A stretch of 33,599 nt of DNA from Psychrobacter sp. FME6. Its GTDB lineage: Bacteria > Pseudomonadota > Gammaproteobacteria > Pseudomonadales > Moraxellaceae. The translations under genes and the position numbers were made by a program. Of the stretch, positions 15,393 through 25,105 are shown piece by piece (positions within the stretch are counted from its first letter, which is position 1; every line of letters starts with the position of its first letter). Where the stretch lies: positions 1 through 33,599 of the forward strand of contig NZ_RRYW01000026.1 in the NCBI RefSeq assembly GCF_014861365.1, read 5' to 3'. Under the pieces are notes generated by a model. The model saw only the letters and a program-made list of their open reading frames with translations. It did no database searches and was not told the DNA's origin.

Positions 15393-16160
15393 TTATAACT
15401 CGCCTGAGAACTGATAGCGGTCACCTGCATGCCACATTTTGACAAAGGTCAGCACTTGACCTGACGAATAGGTTTGCCGACGCAAGACTAAAGTTGGCGA
15501 TTGTACCGATATCTGTAAGGCAGCTGCAATCGCATCAGGTGCTGCTACGGCACGGATGGTATAGCTGCCGCGCTCCAGTGGACTTTTGGCAATGAGGTAA
15601 TCGCTGGTGTTGACCACACTAAAATCCTGCTCGATAAATTCAGGAACTTTGACGGCATCGACCCAGCGTTCTTCGAACTGTATCGGTTGACCATCAGCAA
15701 AGTGGATAATTTTTACCTCATATAAAACCACTGCGTCGCTATTATTAGTATCAACATGACTGACCTTTTGTAAACCAAAAGGTACAACCGCTGCCTCAAG
15801 ATCAAACTTACGCCGCAGCTCATCATCTAGCATAGCGGCTGTCAGAGGACGCTTACTCACAACCTGCGCCTGATAATCGCGGTTGGCTGATTTCAAATCT
15901 TGAGCGATATTGCGCACTTCCACAAAGGTGTGATTAAACTGCTGCTGAGCGACAAAAGTCCCTGAGCCTTGCCGACGCTCCAATACCCGCTCCTCGCTCA
16001 GCTCTTTTAAAGCGCGATTTACCGTCATCCGTGACACACCAAACTCTTCTGCTAGCGCCATTTCTGTAGAAATCGCATTACCTGCCTGCCATTTACCAGA
16101 ATGAATATTGTCTAATATCGCATTTTTAATCCGCTGATACGCTGGAATTGTCTTTGTCAT
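15393..16160 (-). CDS. hutC: Histidine utilization repressor (GntR family, HutC subfamily)
   Basis: Repressor of the hut genes; in related bacteria it is released by urocanate. The 255 residues have an N-terminal winged helix (about 10-75, with EFGVSRMTVNRALKELSEERVLERRQGSGTFVA) and a C-terminal UTRA ligand domain. The C-terminal end RRQTYSSGQVLTFVKMWHAGDRYQFSGEL is typical of HutC. It is transcribed away from hutU, with a 231-base divergent space containing a perfect palindrome suited to a GntR dimer. Confidence 0.9.
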   Translation of the reverse strand: MTKTIPAYQRIKNAILDNIHSGKWQAGNAISTEMALAEEFGVSRMTVNRALKELSEERVLERRQGSGTFVAQQQFNHTFVEVRNIAQDLKSANRDYQAQVVSKRPLTAAMLDDELRRKFDLEAAVVPFGLQKVSHVDTNNSDAVVLYEVKIIHFADGQPIQFEERWVDAVKVPEFIEQDFSVVNTSDYLIAKSPLERGSYTIRAVAAPDAIAAALQISVQSPTLVLRRQTYSSGQVLTFVKMWHAGDRYQFSGEL

Positions 16161-16300
16161 ATCCGCCTTTAACCGTCAACTGTACTCATGGGAATAGCGC
16201 CATAATATCACGAGATAACCTGACAAGCCTCAGCAAAACTACATGGTAAGTACCTAACTACAAAATCACTAAAAAATTAATGGGTAATAAATAAAAAACC

Positions 16301-16327
16301 TTGCATAAAAAAAACATTCCTGATAAT
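16301..16327 (+). promoter_or_regulatory. Candidate hutU promoter
   Basis: TTGCAT (16301-16306) and GATAAT (16322-16327) could serve as -35 and -10 boxes. The 15-base spacer is short, so the assignment is tentative. The end of the -10 box overlaps the HutC-type palindrome. Confidence 0.35.
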
Positions 16328-16342
16328 TTGTATATACAAATT
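16325..16342. promoter_or_regulatory. HutC operator (perfect palindrome)
   Basis: AATTTGTATATACAAATT is a perfect 18-bp palindrome. Its core TTGTATATACAA fits known HutC sites of the form TGTATATACA. It lies between divergent hutC and hutU, 50 bases before the hutU start, overlapping the likely promoter. Confidence 0.82.
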
Positions 16343-16391
16343 TAAAGGCTTTATTTTTAAAACACCACTGCTTAGAAAATCATAAGGAACG

Positions 16392-18089
16392 ATGATGACT
16401 AATAAAATGACCCGCCGTGACGAAAGCCGCAATATAGCCGCACCGACCGGCAGCACCCTACACTGTAAGAGCTGGCTGACCGAAGCGCCTTACCGCATGC
16501 TGCAAAACAATCTGCATCCTGATGTCGCTGAAAACCCAAAAAGCTTGGTCGTTTATGGCGGTATCGGACGCGCAGCCCGTAATTGGGAAAGCTACGATCA
16601 AATCCTAGAATCACTAAAAGAATTAGAAAATGATGAAACCTTACTGGTGCAATCAGGCAAACCAGTCGGCGTCTTTCAGACTCACGAAAATGCACCGCGT
16701 GTATTGATTGCTAACTCCAACCTTGTGCCGCGCTGGGCCACGTGGGAGCATTTTAATGAGCTCGACCGCAAAGATTTATTTATGTACGGTCAGATGACTG
16801 CGGGTAGTTGGATTTATATCGGCACCCAAGGCATCGTCCAAGGTACTTATGAGACTTTTGTCGAAGCTGGTCGTCAGCATTATGACGGTAGCTGGGCAGG
16901 CCGCTGGATTTTGACTGCCGGTCTTGGCGGTATGGGCGGCGCGCAGCCATTGGCCGCGACCTTTGCTGGAGCGACTTCGCTAAATATCGAATGCCAACAG
17001 TCTAGTATCGATTTTCGCTTGCGTACGGGCTATGTCGATAAGCAGGCTGATAATCTAGACCATGCTTACGAGCTTATCAAGCAGCATACCGATGCTGGTG
17101 AAGCGGTTTCTATCGCCCTACTTGGTAATGCTGCGGACATCTTACCTGAAATGGTCAAACGCGCTAACGCTGGCGGCATGAAGCCGGACTTGGTCACTGA
17201 CCAAACCTCAGCACATGATTTGATTAATGGTTATCTACCAAGTGGCTGGACCGTTGAAGAATGGAAAGCTGCTCAAGAAAATCCAGAGCAACATGCCGCG
17301 CTAGCCAAAGCAGCGGCTCAGTCTTGTGCGGTTCACGTACAAGCAATGCTAGATCTACAAGACATGGATATTCCAACGACCGATTATGGTAATAACATTC
17401 GTCAAGTTGCCTTTGATGCAGGGGTTAAAGATGCCTTTAATTTCCCAGGCTTTGTACCGGCTTATATTCGTCCGCTGTTTTGCCAAGGTAAAGGTCCATT
17501 TCGCTGGGTAGCATTATCAGGTGATCCAGAAGATATTTATAAAACCGATCAAAAAATTAAAGAGTTGTTTCCAGAAAATCAACATATCCACCGCTGGCTT
17601 GATATGGCAAAAGAGCGTATCCAGTTTCAAGGATTGCCTGCGCGTATTTGCTGGTTAGGTCTTGGTGAGCGTGACAAAGCGGGTCTTGCCTTTAATGAGA
17701 TGGTCAAAAATGGTGAGCTAAAGGGCCCTATCGTTATCGGTCGTGACCATTTAGACACAGGCTCTGTTGCCAGTCCAAACCGTGAAACAGAAGGCATGAA
17801 AGATGGCTCAGATGCCGTATCTGATTGGGCGCTATTGAACGGTATGCTTAATGTCGCAGGCGGCGCAACTTGGGTCTCTCTACATCACGGTGGTGGTGTT
17901 GGCATGGGCTATTCGCAACATTCAGGCATGGTCATCGTCGCTGACGGAACTGATGCGGCAGCCAAACGCTTATCGCGGGTACTGGTAAATGATTGCGGCT
18001 CAGGTGTCATGCGTCATGCTGATGCAGGATATGAGCTGGCGATTAAGACAGCCAAAGAATACGGCCTAAACTTGCCGATGATTAAGTAG
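16392..18089 (+). CDS. hutU: Urocanate hydratase
   Basis: Second step of histidine breakdown: adds water to urocanate to give imidazolonepropionate with a bound NAD. The 565 residues fit the family size. Visible signatures are the NAD-binding [17 protein letters not shown], the catalytic-region [20 protein letters not shown] with its cysteine, [21 protein letters not shown], and the C-terminal [24 protein letters not shown] precedes the ATG pair at 16392/16395. It is first gene of the hut operon. Confidence 0.97.
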   Translation: MMTNKMTRRDESRNIAAPTGSTLHCKSWLTEAPYRMLQNNLHPDVAENPKSLVVYGGIGRAARNWESYDQILESLKELENDETLLVQSGKPVGVFQTHENAPRVLIANSNLVPRWATWEHFNELDRKDLFMYGQMTAGSWIYIGTQGIVQGTYETFVEAGRQHYDGSWAGRWILTAGLGGMGGAQPLAATFAGATSLNIECQQSSIDFRLRTGYVDKQADNLDHAYELIKQHTDAGEAVSIALLGNAADILPEMVKRANAGGMKPDLVTDQTSAHDLINGYLPSGWTVEEWKAAQENPEQHAALAKAAAQSCAVHVQAMLDLQDMDIPTTDYGNNIRQVAFDAGVKDAFNFPGFVPAYIRPLFCQGKGPFRWVALSGDPEDIYKTDQKIKELFPENQHIHRWLDMAKERIQFQGLPARICWLGLGERDKAGLAFNEMVKNGELKGPIVIGRDHLDTGSVASPNRETEGMKDGSDAVSDWALLNGMLNVAGGATWVSLHHGGGVGMGYSQHSGMVIVADGTDAAAKRLSRVLVNDCGSGVMRHADAGYELAIKTAKEYGLNLPMIK

Positions 18090-18151
18090 CCCAAATCATT
18101 TTTACCTTATAAAAATAAATATATAGTTGATTCACTTTAAAACTGATACGA

Positions 18152-18228
18152 GTGCTACTGGAGTAATTTTTTCGCAGCCTCTGTCACGCTCGCGAACAGC
18201 AAGCAAGAAAAACTTATAACAGTAGCAC
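18152..18228. repeat. Imperfect hairpin element between hutU and hutH
   Basis: The ends GTGCTACTG and CAGTAGCAC are perfect 9-bp inverted repeats. Inner arms GTAATTTTTTC and GAAAAACTTAT also pair roughly. The inner TTTTTCGCAGCCTCT is found inverted at 22453-22467, beside one of the AGGGGTTGTATAG ends, linking the two as one repeat family. Confidence 0.6.
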
Positions 18229-18297
18229 GTGGTTATTTACTCTATTACAGTCGTATCGACTTTATTTAGAATTGCCTATATAACAAGGATTCTCCCT

Positions 18298-19860
18298 ATG
18301 AACAATATCAAACAATTAACTCTACACCCTCGCCAATTAAGTTTTGCGATGTTGCGCGATATTTACGAGCAACCGGTCATATTGACGCTACCTGACAGCG
18401 CTTATAAAGCGATAGATGCCTCACTCCAAGATGTACGCACCATCATTGCACGTGATAAGAGCGCTTATGGTATCAATACCGGTTTTGGTCTTTTAGCAAA
18501 GACCCGTATCAGTGATGATCAGCTCGAGCTACTTCAGCGTAACCTTATCGTTTCTCACTCGGTGGGTACTGGTGAACCCTTACCAGATGGCGTGGTTCGA
18601 TTGATTATGGTCATGAAAGTTGCCAGTTTGGCGCAAGGTGTCTCTGGTGTCCGTCGCGAGGTCATTGATAGCTTACTTGGCTTAATTAATAATCAAATCA
18701 CGCCAAACATTCCTGCCAAAGGCTCAGTTGGCGCGTCAGGAGACCTCGCCCCTTTGTCACATATGACATTGGCAATGATGGGCGAAGGCGACGTCTATGT
18801 CGCTGGTAAAAAACTACCAGCCGCTGAGGCGTTAGCGCAGCATGGTCTTGAGCCAATTACCCTTGCCGCAAAAGAAGGGCTAGCCCTTATTAATGGCACC
18901 CAAGTATCAACTGCACTGGCATTACGCGGTTATTTCTTGGCGCGTGACTTACTTGAGACAGCAACTATCGTCGGCTCACTGTCTATCGATGCCGCTAAAG
19001 GCTCAGATGCACCATTTGATGCCCGTATTCACGAAGTACGTGGGCACCATGGTCAAATTGAAATCGCCAAAGCCCACCGTCAGCTTATTAAAGGTAGCGC
19101 CATTCGCGCCTCCCATGACGGCGAGCAAGACGATAGAGTACAAGATCCTTACTGCTTACGTTGTCAGCCGCAAGTAATGGGTGCCTGCCTTGATATCATC
19201 AATCAAGCAGGCAAGACACTATTGATTGAATCAAATGCCGTCACTGACAACCCACTTATCTTTAACAATGAAGACGGTCCTGTTGCTATTTCAGGCGGTA
19301 ACTTTCATGCTGAGCCAGTGGCCTTTTCGGCTGATATTCTAGCCTTAGCCATTGCCGAGATTGGTTCTATGTCTGAGCGCCGTATCGCCTTGCTAATCGA
19401 TGCGACTCTCTCAGGTGATTTACCGCCATTCTTGGTTGACAATGCTGGGGTCAACTCAGGCTTTATGATTGCCCATGTGACCGCCGCCGCACTCGCCTCA
19501 GAGAACAAATCCATCGCTCATCCTGGCAGCGTCGATAGTATTCCAACTTCCGCCAACCAAGAAGACCATGTATCGATGGCAACCTATTGCGCACGACGCT
19601 TGTATGAAATGGCGCAAAACACTGCCACTATTATCGGTATTGAGCTACTTGCTGCGGGTCAAGGAATCGACTTCCATCGTGGACTAGATACTTCAGAAGC
19701 ATTGACGACCGCGCATCAAACACTACGCGCGCAAGTGACGTTTTATGACAAGGACCGCTACCTAGCGCCTGATATCGAAGCGGCAAAGCAATTAGTATTA
19801 GCTGGTACCCTTGCTGAGCATTGGCAAGAATTACGTAGCAATTGGTACGAGTCTAAGTAA
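18298..19860 (+). CDS. hutH: Histidine ammonia-lyase
   Basis: Removes ammonia from L-histidine to give urocanate, the first step of the pathway. The start ATG at 18298 has AAGGAT about eight bases upstream and gives 520 residues; an upstream GTG in frame (18229) lacks a ribosome site. The MIO cofactor-forming Ala-Ser-Gly is at 146-148 within [14 protein letters not shown]. Other marks are YGINTGFG near 57-64, the [16 protein letters not shown] segment and the [14 protein letters not shown] stretch. It follows hutU by about 200 bases with a hairpin element between. Confidence 0.96.
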   Translation: MNNIKQLTLHPRQLSFAMLRDIYEQPVILTLPDSAYKAIDASLQDVRTIIARDKSAYGINTGFGLLAKTRISDDQLELLQRNLIVSHSVGTGEPLPDGVVRLIMVMKVASLAQGVSGVRREVIDSLLGLINNQITPNIPAKGSVGASGDLAPLSHMTLAMMGEGDVYVAGKKLPAAEALAQHGLEPITLAAKEGLALINGTQVSTALALRGYFLARDLLETATIVGSLSIDAAKGSDAPFDARIHEVRGHHGQIEIAKAHRQLIKGSAIRASHDGEQDDRVQDPYCLRCQPQVMGACLDIINQAGKTLLIESNAVTDNPLIFNNEDGPVAISGGNFHAEPVAFSADILALAIAEIGSMSERRIALLIDATLSGDLPPFLVDNAGVNSGFMIAHVTAAALASENKSIAHPGSVDSIPTSANQEDHVSMATYCARRLYEMAQNTATIIGIELLAAGQGIDFHRGLDTSEALTTAHQTLRAQVTFYDKDRYLAPDIEAAKQLVLAGTLAEHWQELRSNWYESK

Positions 19861-19897
19861 GCAGATAGCTTTAAATGTATGTTAAAGGAGATCGGCG

Positions 19898-20977
19898 ATG
19901 ACTACAATAAATGTTAGCCACACTGCTGCTGATATGAGCCGCTGGACAGGACGCGCAGAGCCGTTTGAAACTGACCGTGCCTGCTACTGGTATCAGCTGG
20001 CACAGTCTTATGCGTTTGATAACGCTATATCAAGGGCAGGACAGCGTATTGGACTGACTGGCTTTGCTTGTGACCAAGGTGTCAGACGTAATCAAGGGCG
20101 CGTCGGCGCAAGAGCTGCTCCGCCATTGATTCGTCAGGCATTTGCTACGCTACCAGTCATCGCTGACTTGCAACAGCGCTTTGAAGGTCAATTGCTAACC
20201 TTATTAGGTGATGCCGGTGATATCAACTGCCATGACAATGATAATTTTGCCGCGAACACTCTAGAACAAGCCCAAGCACATTATGCCGATAAGGTGAGCC
20301 ATATTATTAAACAAGGCAGCTTGCCCATTGGTCTTGGCGGTGGTCATGCGATGGCTTATGGTAGCTTTTTAGGGTTATGGCAGGCGCTACGACAAACAGA
20401 TGCTGCCAATGATATAAGCTCGACTGATACAAGCGCGACGCCGCGTATTGGCATTATCAACTTTGATGCGCATTTAGATATTCGTCAGTCTGATGTGGCT
20501 ACTTCTGGCACACCATTTCGACAAATAGCAGAACACCTTGATGAGCACGGTCAGCCATTTAACTATTGCTGTATTGGTGTCAGTCGATTTTCGAATACTG
20601 CGGCTCTATTTGATCGTGCTGAGCAGTTGGGTGTACATCATATCATCAGTGATGAAGATTGTACCAATAAAAAATGGAAAAAAATTGCTGCTCAAATAAC
20701 AACCTTCATCGATAGCGTGGATATTATTTATTTAACGATCGATATGGACTGCTTGCCATCAAGCGTTGTTCCCGGCGTTAGTGCGCCCGCTGCCTATGGT
20801 ATTCAGCTGAGTTTCGTTGAACGCGCGGTCAAGCTTATTATGGCATCAAATAAAGTAAAAATAGCCGATATTGCTGAGATTAACCCAACCTTTGATATTG
20901 ATGCTCGCAGCTGTAAAGTCGCGGCGAGACTATTAGCAACTATTATTGAGCAACACTTATTAACGACACTGGTTTAA
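19898..20977 (+). CDS. hutG: Formimidoylglutamase (arginase family)
   Basis: Hydrolyses N-formimidoyl-L-glutamate to glutamate and formamide with a binuclear manganese centre. The 359 residues have the arginase-fold metal ligands: GGGHAMAYG (H150), NFDAHLD (D190, H192, D194) and IDMDCLPSSVVPGVSAPAAYG (D282, D284). The VPGVSAPAAYG form is typical of HutG rather than arginase or agmatinase. A strong AAGGAGAT site precedes the ATG. It follows hutH by 37 bases, in operon. Confidence 0.94.
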   Translation: MTTINVSHTAADMSRWTGRAEPFETDRACYWYQLAQSYAFDNAISRAGQRIGLTGFACDQGVRRNQGRVGARAAPPLIRQAFATLPVIADLQQRFEGQLLTLLGDAGDINCHDNDNFAANTLEQAQAHYADKVSHIIKQGSLPIGLGGGHAMAYGSFLGLWQALRQTDAANDISSTDTSATPRIGIINFDAHLDIRQSDVATSGTPFRQIAEHLDEHGQPFNYCCIGVSRFSNTAALFDRAEQLGVHHIISDEDCTNKKWKKIAAQITTFIDSVDIIYLTIDMDCLPSSVVPGVSAPAAYGIQLSFVERAVKLIMASNKVKIADIAEINPTFDIDARSCKVAARLLATIIEQHLLTTLV

Positions 20978-21032
20978 ACACATAACCACTTTTATAACTC
21001 ACCTGATTATCAGCACTTAACAGGAGTATATT

Positions 21033-22379
21033 ATGACTAACACAGCAAACCAAACAACTGATGCTGCAACGATGACCTCTTTTGATCACATCATTATCAA
21101 TGCCAATCTTGCCACATTTTCAGCACAACACGGTTTCGATATTCATGCTGGCAACAAGGACAATGAATCGGCGGTAGCAAGCAGCACCTCAATAAAAACC
21201 ACCCCTTATGGTCAACTAGAAAATTCAGCTATCGGTATCAAAGACGGGAAAATTGCATGGATTGGCGCGACCGAACAGATGACATCACACCTTTCTCATT
21301 ATCAAGCGGATCAAATCAAAGATATTAAGGGCGGTTGGATAACGCCAGGCTTAATCGACTGCCATACACATCTGGTCTATGCTGGTAATCGCAGCAATGA
21401 GTTTGAAGCGCGTCTACACGGCGCCAGTTATCAAGAGGTCGCTGCACAAGGTGGCGGGATTGTCGCGACGGTCAGCGCCACTCGTAAAGCCCGTCAAGAA
21501 GAAGTATTTGCCCAAAGTGAAAAGCGCCTGCTTGCTTTGATTAAAGAAGGCGTGACCAGTATCGAGATTAAGTCTGGTTATGGCTTGGACTTAGACACCG
21601 AACGTAAAATGCTCACAGTCGCACGCCAGCTCGGGGACAAATACGACATACATGTCAGCACCACTTATCTGGCGGCTCACGCCCTGCCTCCTGAATACCA
21701 GTCTCACATACAGGACCGTGCCGACGACTATATCGAGCAAGTTTGCGAATGGTTGCCAATCCTACATAAAGAAGGCTTGGTCGATGCGGTCGATGGCTTT
21801 TGTGAAAACATCGCCTTTAGTGCGGCACAAATCAGGCGCGTCTTTGAGGTTGCGCGCGCGCTGAACTTACCGGTTAAACTGCACTCTGAGCAACTATCTG
21901 ATATCGGTGGTAGCGCCTTGGTTGCTGAATATCAAGGATTATCCAGCGATCATTTAGAGCATTTATCAGAAGGTGATATAAAAAAGATGGCCGCAAGTAA
22001 TACGGTTGCTGTACTCTTGCCTGGTGCATTTTATACCTTGCGTGATACCAAGTTGCCACCGATTGAAGCGCTACGTAAGCATCAAGTGCCCATGGCAATC
22101 TCTACCGATTGTAATCCTGGTACATCACCACTGACATCGCTGTTATTAGCGATGAATATGGGCTGTACGCTATTTTATTTAACCCCTGAAGAAGTATTGG
22201 CAGGCTCAACCGTCCATGCTGCGCAGGCTTTAGGACTACCTAATAAAGGGCGTATAGAAGTTGGCTGTGATGCCGATTTAGCGCTTTGGGATATTACCCG
22301 CCCTGCCGATTTATGCTATCAGATAGGACTCAACCCTATCCAAGGTATTATGATCAAAGGACAATGGCGTAAAGGATAG
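21033..22379 (+). CDS. hutI: Imidazolonepropionase
   Basis: Zinc or iron amidohydrolase that opens imidazolonepropionate to formimidoylglutamate. The 448 residues are about 40 longer than many HutI proteins, mostly from an N-terminal extension and an insertion rich in polar residues near 33-65. Metal ligands are visible in DCHTHLVYAG (HTH 111-113), followed by GGGIVATVSATR, a HSEQLSD segment with the active-site His, and STDCNPGTSPL near the C-terminus. CAGGAGT precedes the ATG. It is last gene of the hut operon. Confidence 0.95.
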   Translation: MTNTANQTTDAATMTSFDHIIINANLATFSAQHGFDIHAGNKDNESAVASSTSIKTTPYGQLENSAIGIKDGKIAWIGATEQMTSHLSHYQADQIKDIKGGWITPGLIDCHTHLVYAGNRSNEFEARLHGASYQEVAAQGGGIVATVSATRKARQEEVFAQSEKRLLALIKEGVTSIEIKSGYGLDLDTERKMLTVARQLGDKYDIHVSTTYLAAHALPPEYQSHIQDRADDYIEQVCEWLPILHKEGLVDAVDGFCENIAFSAAQIRRVFEVARALNLPVKLHSEQLSDIGGSALVAEYQGLSSDHLEHLSEGDIKKMAASNTVAVLLPGAFYTLRDTKLPPIEALRKHQVPMAISTDCNPGTSPLTSLLLAMNMGCTLFYLTPEEVLAGSTVHAAQALGLPNKGRIEVGCDADLALWDITRPADLCYQIGLNPIQGIMIKGQWRKG

Positions 22380-22416
22380 CATAGCCAGATCTAAATCAAA
22401 AAGAGTCATTCATATT

Positions 22417-22481
22417 AGGGGTTGTATAGAATTCAGCTAAGGAACTGAGAGAGGCTGCGAAAAACTTTATAGCAATAGTAC
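22417..22481 (+). repeat. Partial copy of the AGGGGYTGTATAGAATTC element
   Basis: AGGGGTTGTATAGAATTC and the following AGCTAAGGAA match the right end of the 8397-8664 element read inversely, apart from one base. It continues with GAGGCTGCGAAAAAC, which matches the inverted core of the hairpin at 18152-18228. It is cut at 22482 by another element. Confidence 0.75.
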
Positions 22482-22653
22482 TAGGGCGTGTCCTCATTTT
22501 AAAAATGGTGATGAAAATGAGTTAAATTGCAGTTAAACAAGGAAAATAGTGCAGATAATATCGGGATATTAGCCAAATATTTGACGATGTTTAGCAAAAT
22601 TTAGCCATTTTAGCCCATTTAGGTATTATCGTTTAGATTGAGGACACGCCCTA
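22482..22653. mobile_element. Miniature inverted-repeat element, ~172 bp
   Basis: The left end TAGGGCGTGTCCTCA and right end TGAGGACACGCCCTA are exact inverse copies of 15 bases, including a flanking TA. There is no coding capacity between. It is probably a MITE mobilised by a transposase encoded elsewhere; the transposase family is not assigned here. Confidence 0.82.
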
Positions 22654-22684
22654 CACCCATGGTTTAACTTATATCATTAGGCGA

Positions 22685-23266
22685 TTACTTTTTAACCTTA
22701 CGTTTAAACACTGAACCTGTATTGGCATCGATATTGAGTTCAATAATTTTCTGACCCTTGAGTACTTCAACCTCATAATATGAGGTATGTTTTGCATAAT
22801 CACGGTCGTTTTTAAACTCAATTTCCATCACCTGACCGCCTGTTTGCTTTTCAGCAAGGTTCATCGCCGCCACAATGTTGATTTTTGCCTTTTTCTGTAC
22901 TTTATAATCGTTAGTATCATCGCTATCTAAACGCTCAGATTCAGATTTGACAACTTTACCAGTCATAGCATCTATTTTGATTTCATAGTTGATACGGTCA
23001 GTGCTGAACTCTACTTCATACACGCCACCATTGCCGTCAGCATCACTATCATCGTCATCGAATTCGGCACTAACTAAAGTACCAGTAGCTTCTTTACTGG
23101 CTATATTAATGGCTTGCTTTAAGCTGATTTTTGCAGCTTGAGCAGCGCGCACCTCATCTGAATGACTAGAGGCACTGGCGGCTGTCGTCATGACACCTGT
23201 TGTCAAAGCCAATGTCAAACAAGCACCTAATGTCGTTAGTTGAAAACGCTTAAGAGCCTTATTCAT
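22685..23266 (-). CDS. Secreted protein with two PepSY domains
   Basis: A 193-residue exported protein. The N-terminus has a signal peptide (LTTLGACLTLALTTGVMTTAASA, cleavage after ASA). Two PepSY-type repeats follow: ISLKQAINIASKEATGTLVSAEFD...VYEVEFSTDRINYEIKIDAMTGKVV and INIVAAMNLAEKQTGGQVMEIEFK...YYEVEVLKGQKIIELNIDANTGSVF. A run of aspartates lies in the first. PepSY domains occur in peptidase inhibitors and cell-surface or metal-linked proteins. The acidic loop could bind cations, but the function is unknown. It stands alone with its own ribosome site (AGGAGAT). Confidence 0.8.
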   Translation of the reverse strand: MNKALKRFQLTTLGACLTLALTTGVMTTAASASSHSDEVRAAQAAKISLKQAINIASKEATGTLVSAEFDDDDSDADGNGGVYEVEFSTDRINYEIKIDAMTGKVVKSESERLDSDDTNDYKVQKKAKINIVAAMNLAEKQTGGQVMEIEFKNDRDYAKHTSYYEVEVLKGQKIIELNIDANTGSVFKRKVKK

Positions 23267-23310
23267 AATAATTATCTCCTTATCTATGCTGTATAGATTT
23301 TTTTCTAATT

Positions 23311-23416
23311 ATACTAAACCCAAAAAGTAAGATTAGCTGTGTCAAACTCGTTTAGTCTACAGTACGTAGCACTGGCATTCGTTTTCCTTGCTACTCTAAT
23401 TTTTGTGAATGGTATT
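23311..23416 (+). repeat. Copy B of the ~106-bp repeat
   Basis: Begins TACTAAACCCAAAAAGTAAG and ends TTTTTGTGAATGGTATTA. It differs from copy C at about nine positions by eye over its length. It lies upstream of the PepSY gene start. Confidence 0.85.
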
Positions 23417-23518
23417 ACCTAAATTTTGAGTATCTAACGTTATCGTGTTTCCTATCATAACGCTGATTAGAGAGCTCTTTGGCGCAAAAAAGCATCTCAA
23501 TGTATTATCATTGTTTAT

Positions 23519-23554
23519 AGAAAAAAAACGCGCCTACTCATCAAAGTAGGCGCG
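23519..23554 (-). terminator. Terminator downstream of gdhA
   Basis: CGCGCCTACT-CATCAA-AGTAGGCGCG is a perfect 10-bp stem. On the minus strand it is followed by a run of eight T. It lies about 200 bases past the gdhA stop, with repeat copy C in between. Confidence 0.88.
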
Positions 23555-23608
23555 GTATGTATGGTGTCCTTTCAGGCGCTATTCATGATAGCGACCATAA
23601 CTCAATCT

Positions 23609-23716
23609 TATACCAAACCCAAAAAGTAAGATTAGCTGTGTCAAACTCGTTTAGTCTACAAAGCGTAGTACTTGCACTCGTTTTCCTTGCCACTCTAATT
23701 TTTGTGAATGGTATAA
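23609..23716 (+). repeat. Copy C of the ~106-bp repeat
   Basis: The ends TATACCAAACCCAAAAA and TTTTTGTGAATGGTATA are imperfect inverted repeats of each other. This shows the unit is a small palindromic-ended element rather than a simple duplication. It lies between the gdhA stop and its terminator. Confidence 0.85.
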
Positions 23717-23758
23717 GTTTTTATATAGCACTGATAGAGAAGTAGTACTGATCAAAAC

Positions 23759-25105
23759 TTAGTTCAAAATACCATAAGCACATAACGCGTCAGCAACACG
23801 CTTGAAACCAACGATATTTGCGCCCGCCATATAGTCAATATAACCTTTATCCGTTTGGTTATATTCTTCTGACGCTTCAGCCGCACAGTCATGGATGTTT
23901 TTCATGATGCACTTTAGGCGCTCATCTACTTCATCAAAGGTCTGATACTGACGCACTGAGTTCTGTGACATCTCCAGCGCTGAAACAGCGACGCCACCAG
24001 CATTTGCCGCTTTTCCTGGTGCATAATGCACACGATACAAGCGAATATGATCGATGGCATCAGCAGTCAGCGGCATATTTGCGCCTTCAACGACGTATTT
24101 GACCCCATTATCTACCAACTGTTTGGCTTCATCTTCATTGACTTCATTTTGGGTCGCTGAAGGTATCGCAATGTCCGCTTTGAATTGCCAAGGCTTTTCG
24201 CCTGCAAGCCACTTACCACCAAAAACATCGACATATTCTGCTAGTGGTTTGCTTTGCTCTTTTTGCGCTTTGAGCCAATCGATTTTTTCTTGATTGAGGC
24301 CTTTTTCATCATATAAAGTGCCTTGAGAATCGGAAACCGTCAAGACAATACCACCAAGCATGCAGACTTTTTCAGCAGCATGTAGCGAGACATTCCCCGC
24401 GCCTGATACTAAGACTTTCTTTCCTTTAAGTTCTTCGTTTTGTGCGGCAAGCATATTTTCTAAGAAATATACGGCGCCATAGCCCGTCGCTTCAGTACGC
24501 ATTAAACTGCCGCCAAAACCGACGCCTTTACCAGTCAGAACACCGGTAGATTCGCGCGTCAGGTTTTTGTACATGGCAAACATATAACTGACTTCACGTC
24601 CACCAACACCGATATCGCCCGCTGGTACGTCCATATCTTTGCTGATGTAGTGATGCAATTCACGCATAAAAGCATAGCAAAAACGGCGAATCTCAGTGTC
24701 TGTTTTGCCTTTAGGGTCAAAATCAGAGCCACCTTTGCCGCCGCCAATAGGCAAGCCTGTCAGTGCGTTTTTGAATATTTGTTCAAAACCTAAGAATTTT
24801 AGAACCGATTCGTTCACGGTTGGATGAAAGCGCAGACCACCTTTATAAGGGCCTAAAGCATTGTTGAACTGTATACGCCAGCCACGGTTGACTTGTACTT
24901 CACCTTGATCGTTTTCCCAGTTAACACGGAAGTTAAAAATACGGTCAGGCTCAGTCAGGCGCTCAAATATCTTCAAAGTTTCGTATTCAGGATGCGCATC
25001 ATATAGTGGCTTAATCGTAAGGGCCACTTCTTTTGCCGCTTGGATAAATTCAGATTGGTGGGCGTATTGTGATTCAATTTTTTCGATAGCCTGACTGATG
25101 CTCAT
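23759..25105 (-). CDS. gdhA: NADP-type glutamate dehydrogenase
   Basis: Interconverts 2-oxoglutarate plus ammonia and glutamate. At 448 residues it fits the hexameric bacterial GdhA class. The signature GLPIGGGKGGSDFDPKGK carries the catalytic lysine (K124), with upstream LGPYKGGLRFHPTVN binding the substrate. The nucleotide-binding domain shows VLVSGAGNVSLHAAEKV. The length and motifs favour the NADPH-dependent assimilatory class. Its place beside hut genes, which yield glutamate and ammonia, is metabolically coherent, but it has its own transcript on the opposite strand. AAGGAACC precedes the start. Confidence 0.95.
   Translation of the reverse strand: MSISQAIEKIESQYAHQSEFIQAAKEVALTIKPLYDAHPEYETLKIFERLTEPDRIFNFRVNWENDQGEVQVNRGWRIQFNNALGPYKGGLRFHPTVNESVLKFLGFEQIFKNALTGLPIGGGKGGSDFDPKGKTDTEIRRFCYAFMRELHHYISKDMDVPAGDIGVGGREVSYMFAMYKNLTRESTGVLTGKGVGFGGSLMRTEATGYGAVYFLENMLAAQNEELKGKKVLVSGAGNVSLHAAEKVCMLGGIVLTVSDSQGTLYDEKGLNQEKIDWLKAQKEQSKPLAEYVDVFGGKWLAGEKPWQFKADIAIPSATQNEVNEDEAKQLVDNGVKYVVEGANMPLTADAIDHIRLYRVHYAPGKAANAGGVAVSALEMSQNSVRQYQTFDEVDERLKCIMKNIHDCAAEASEEYNQTDKGYIDYMAGANIVGFKRVADALCAYGILN

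Larger units (their letters stand above)
22380..22684. other. Repeat-filled space after hutI
   Basis: About 305 bases made up largely of an end of the AGGGGYTGTATAGAATTC repeat family (22417-22481) interrupted by a miniature element (22482-22653). No gene is seen. Confidence 0.7.
23267..23758. other. Repeat-containing space between the PepSY gene and gdhA
   Basis: About 490 bases with two direct copies of the 106-bp repeat (23311, 23609) and the gdhA terminator between them. No gene is supported; the small open frame across 23557-23745 is made of repeat sequence. Confidence 0.7.

Noticed and set aside
23557..23745. Small plus-strand open frame before the gdhA 3' end
   Set aside because: It is mostly the 106-bp repeat copy C, so any protein would be an artefact of the repeat.
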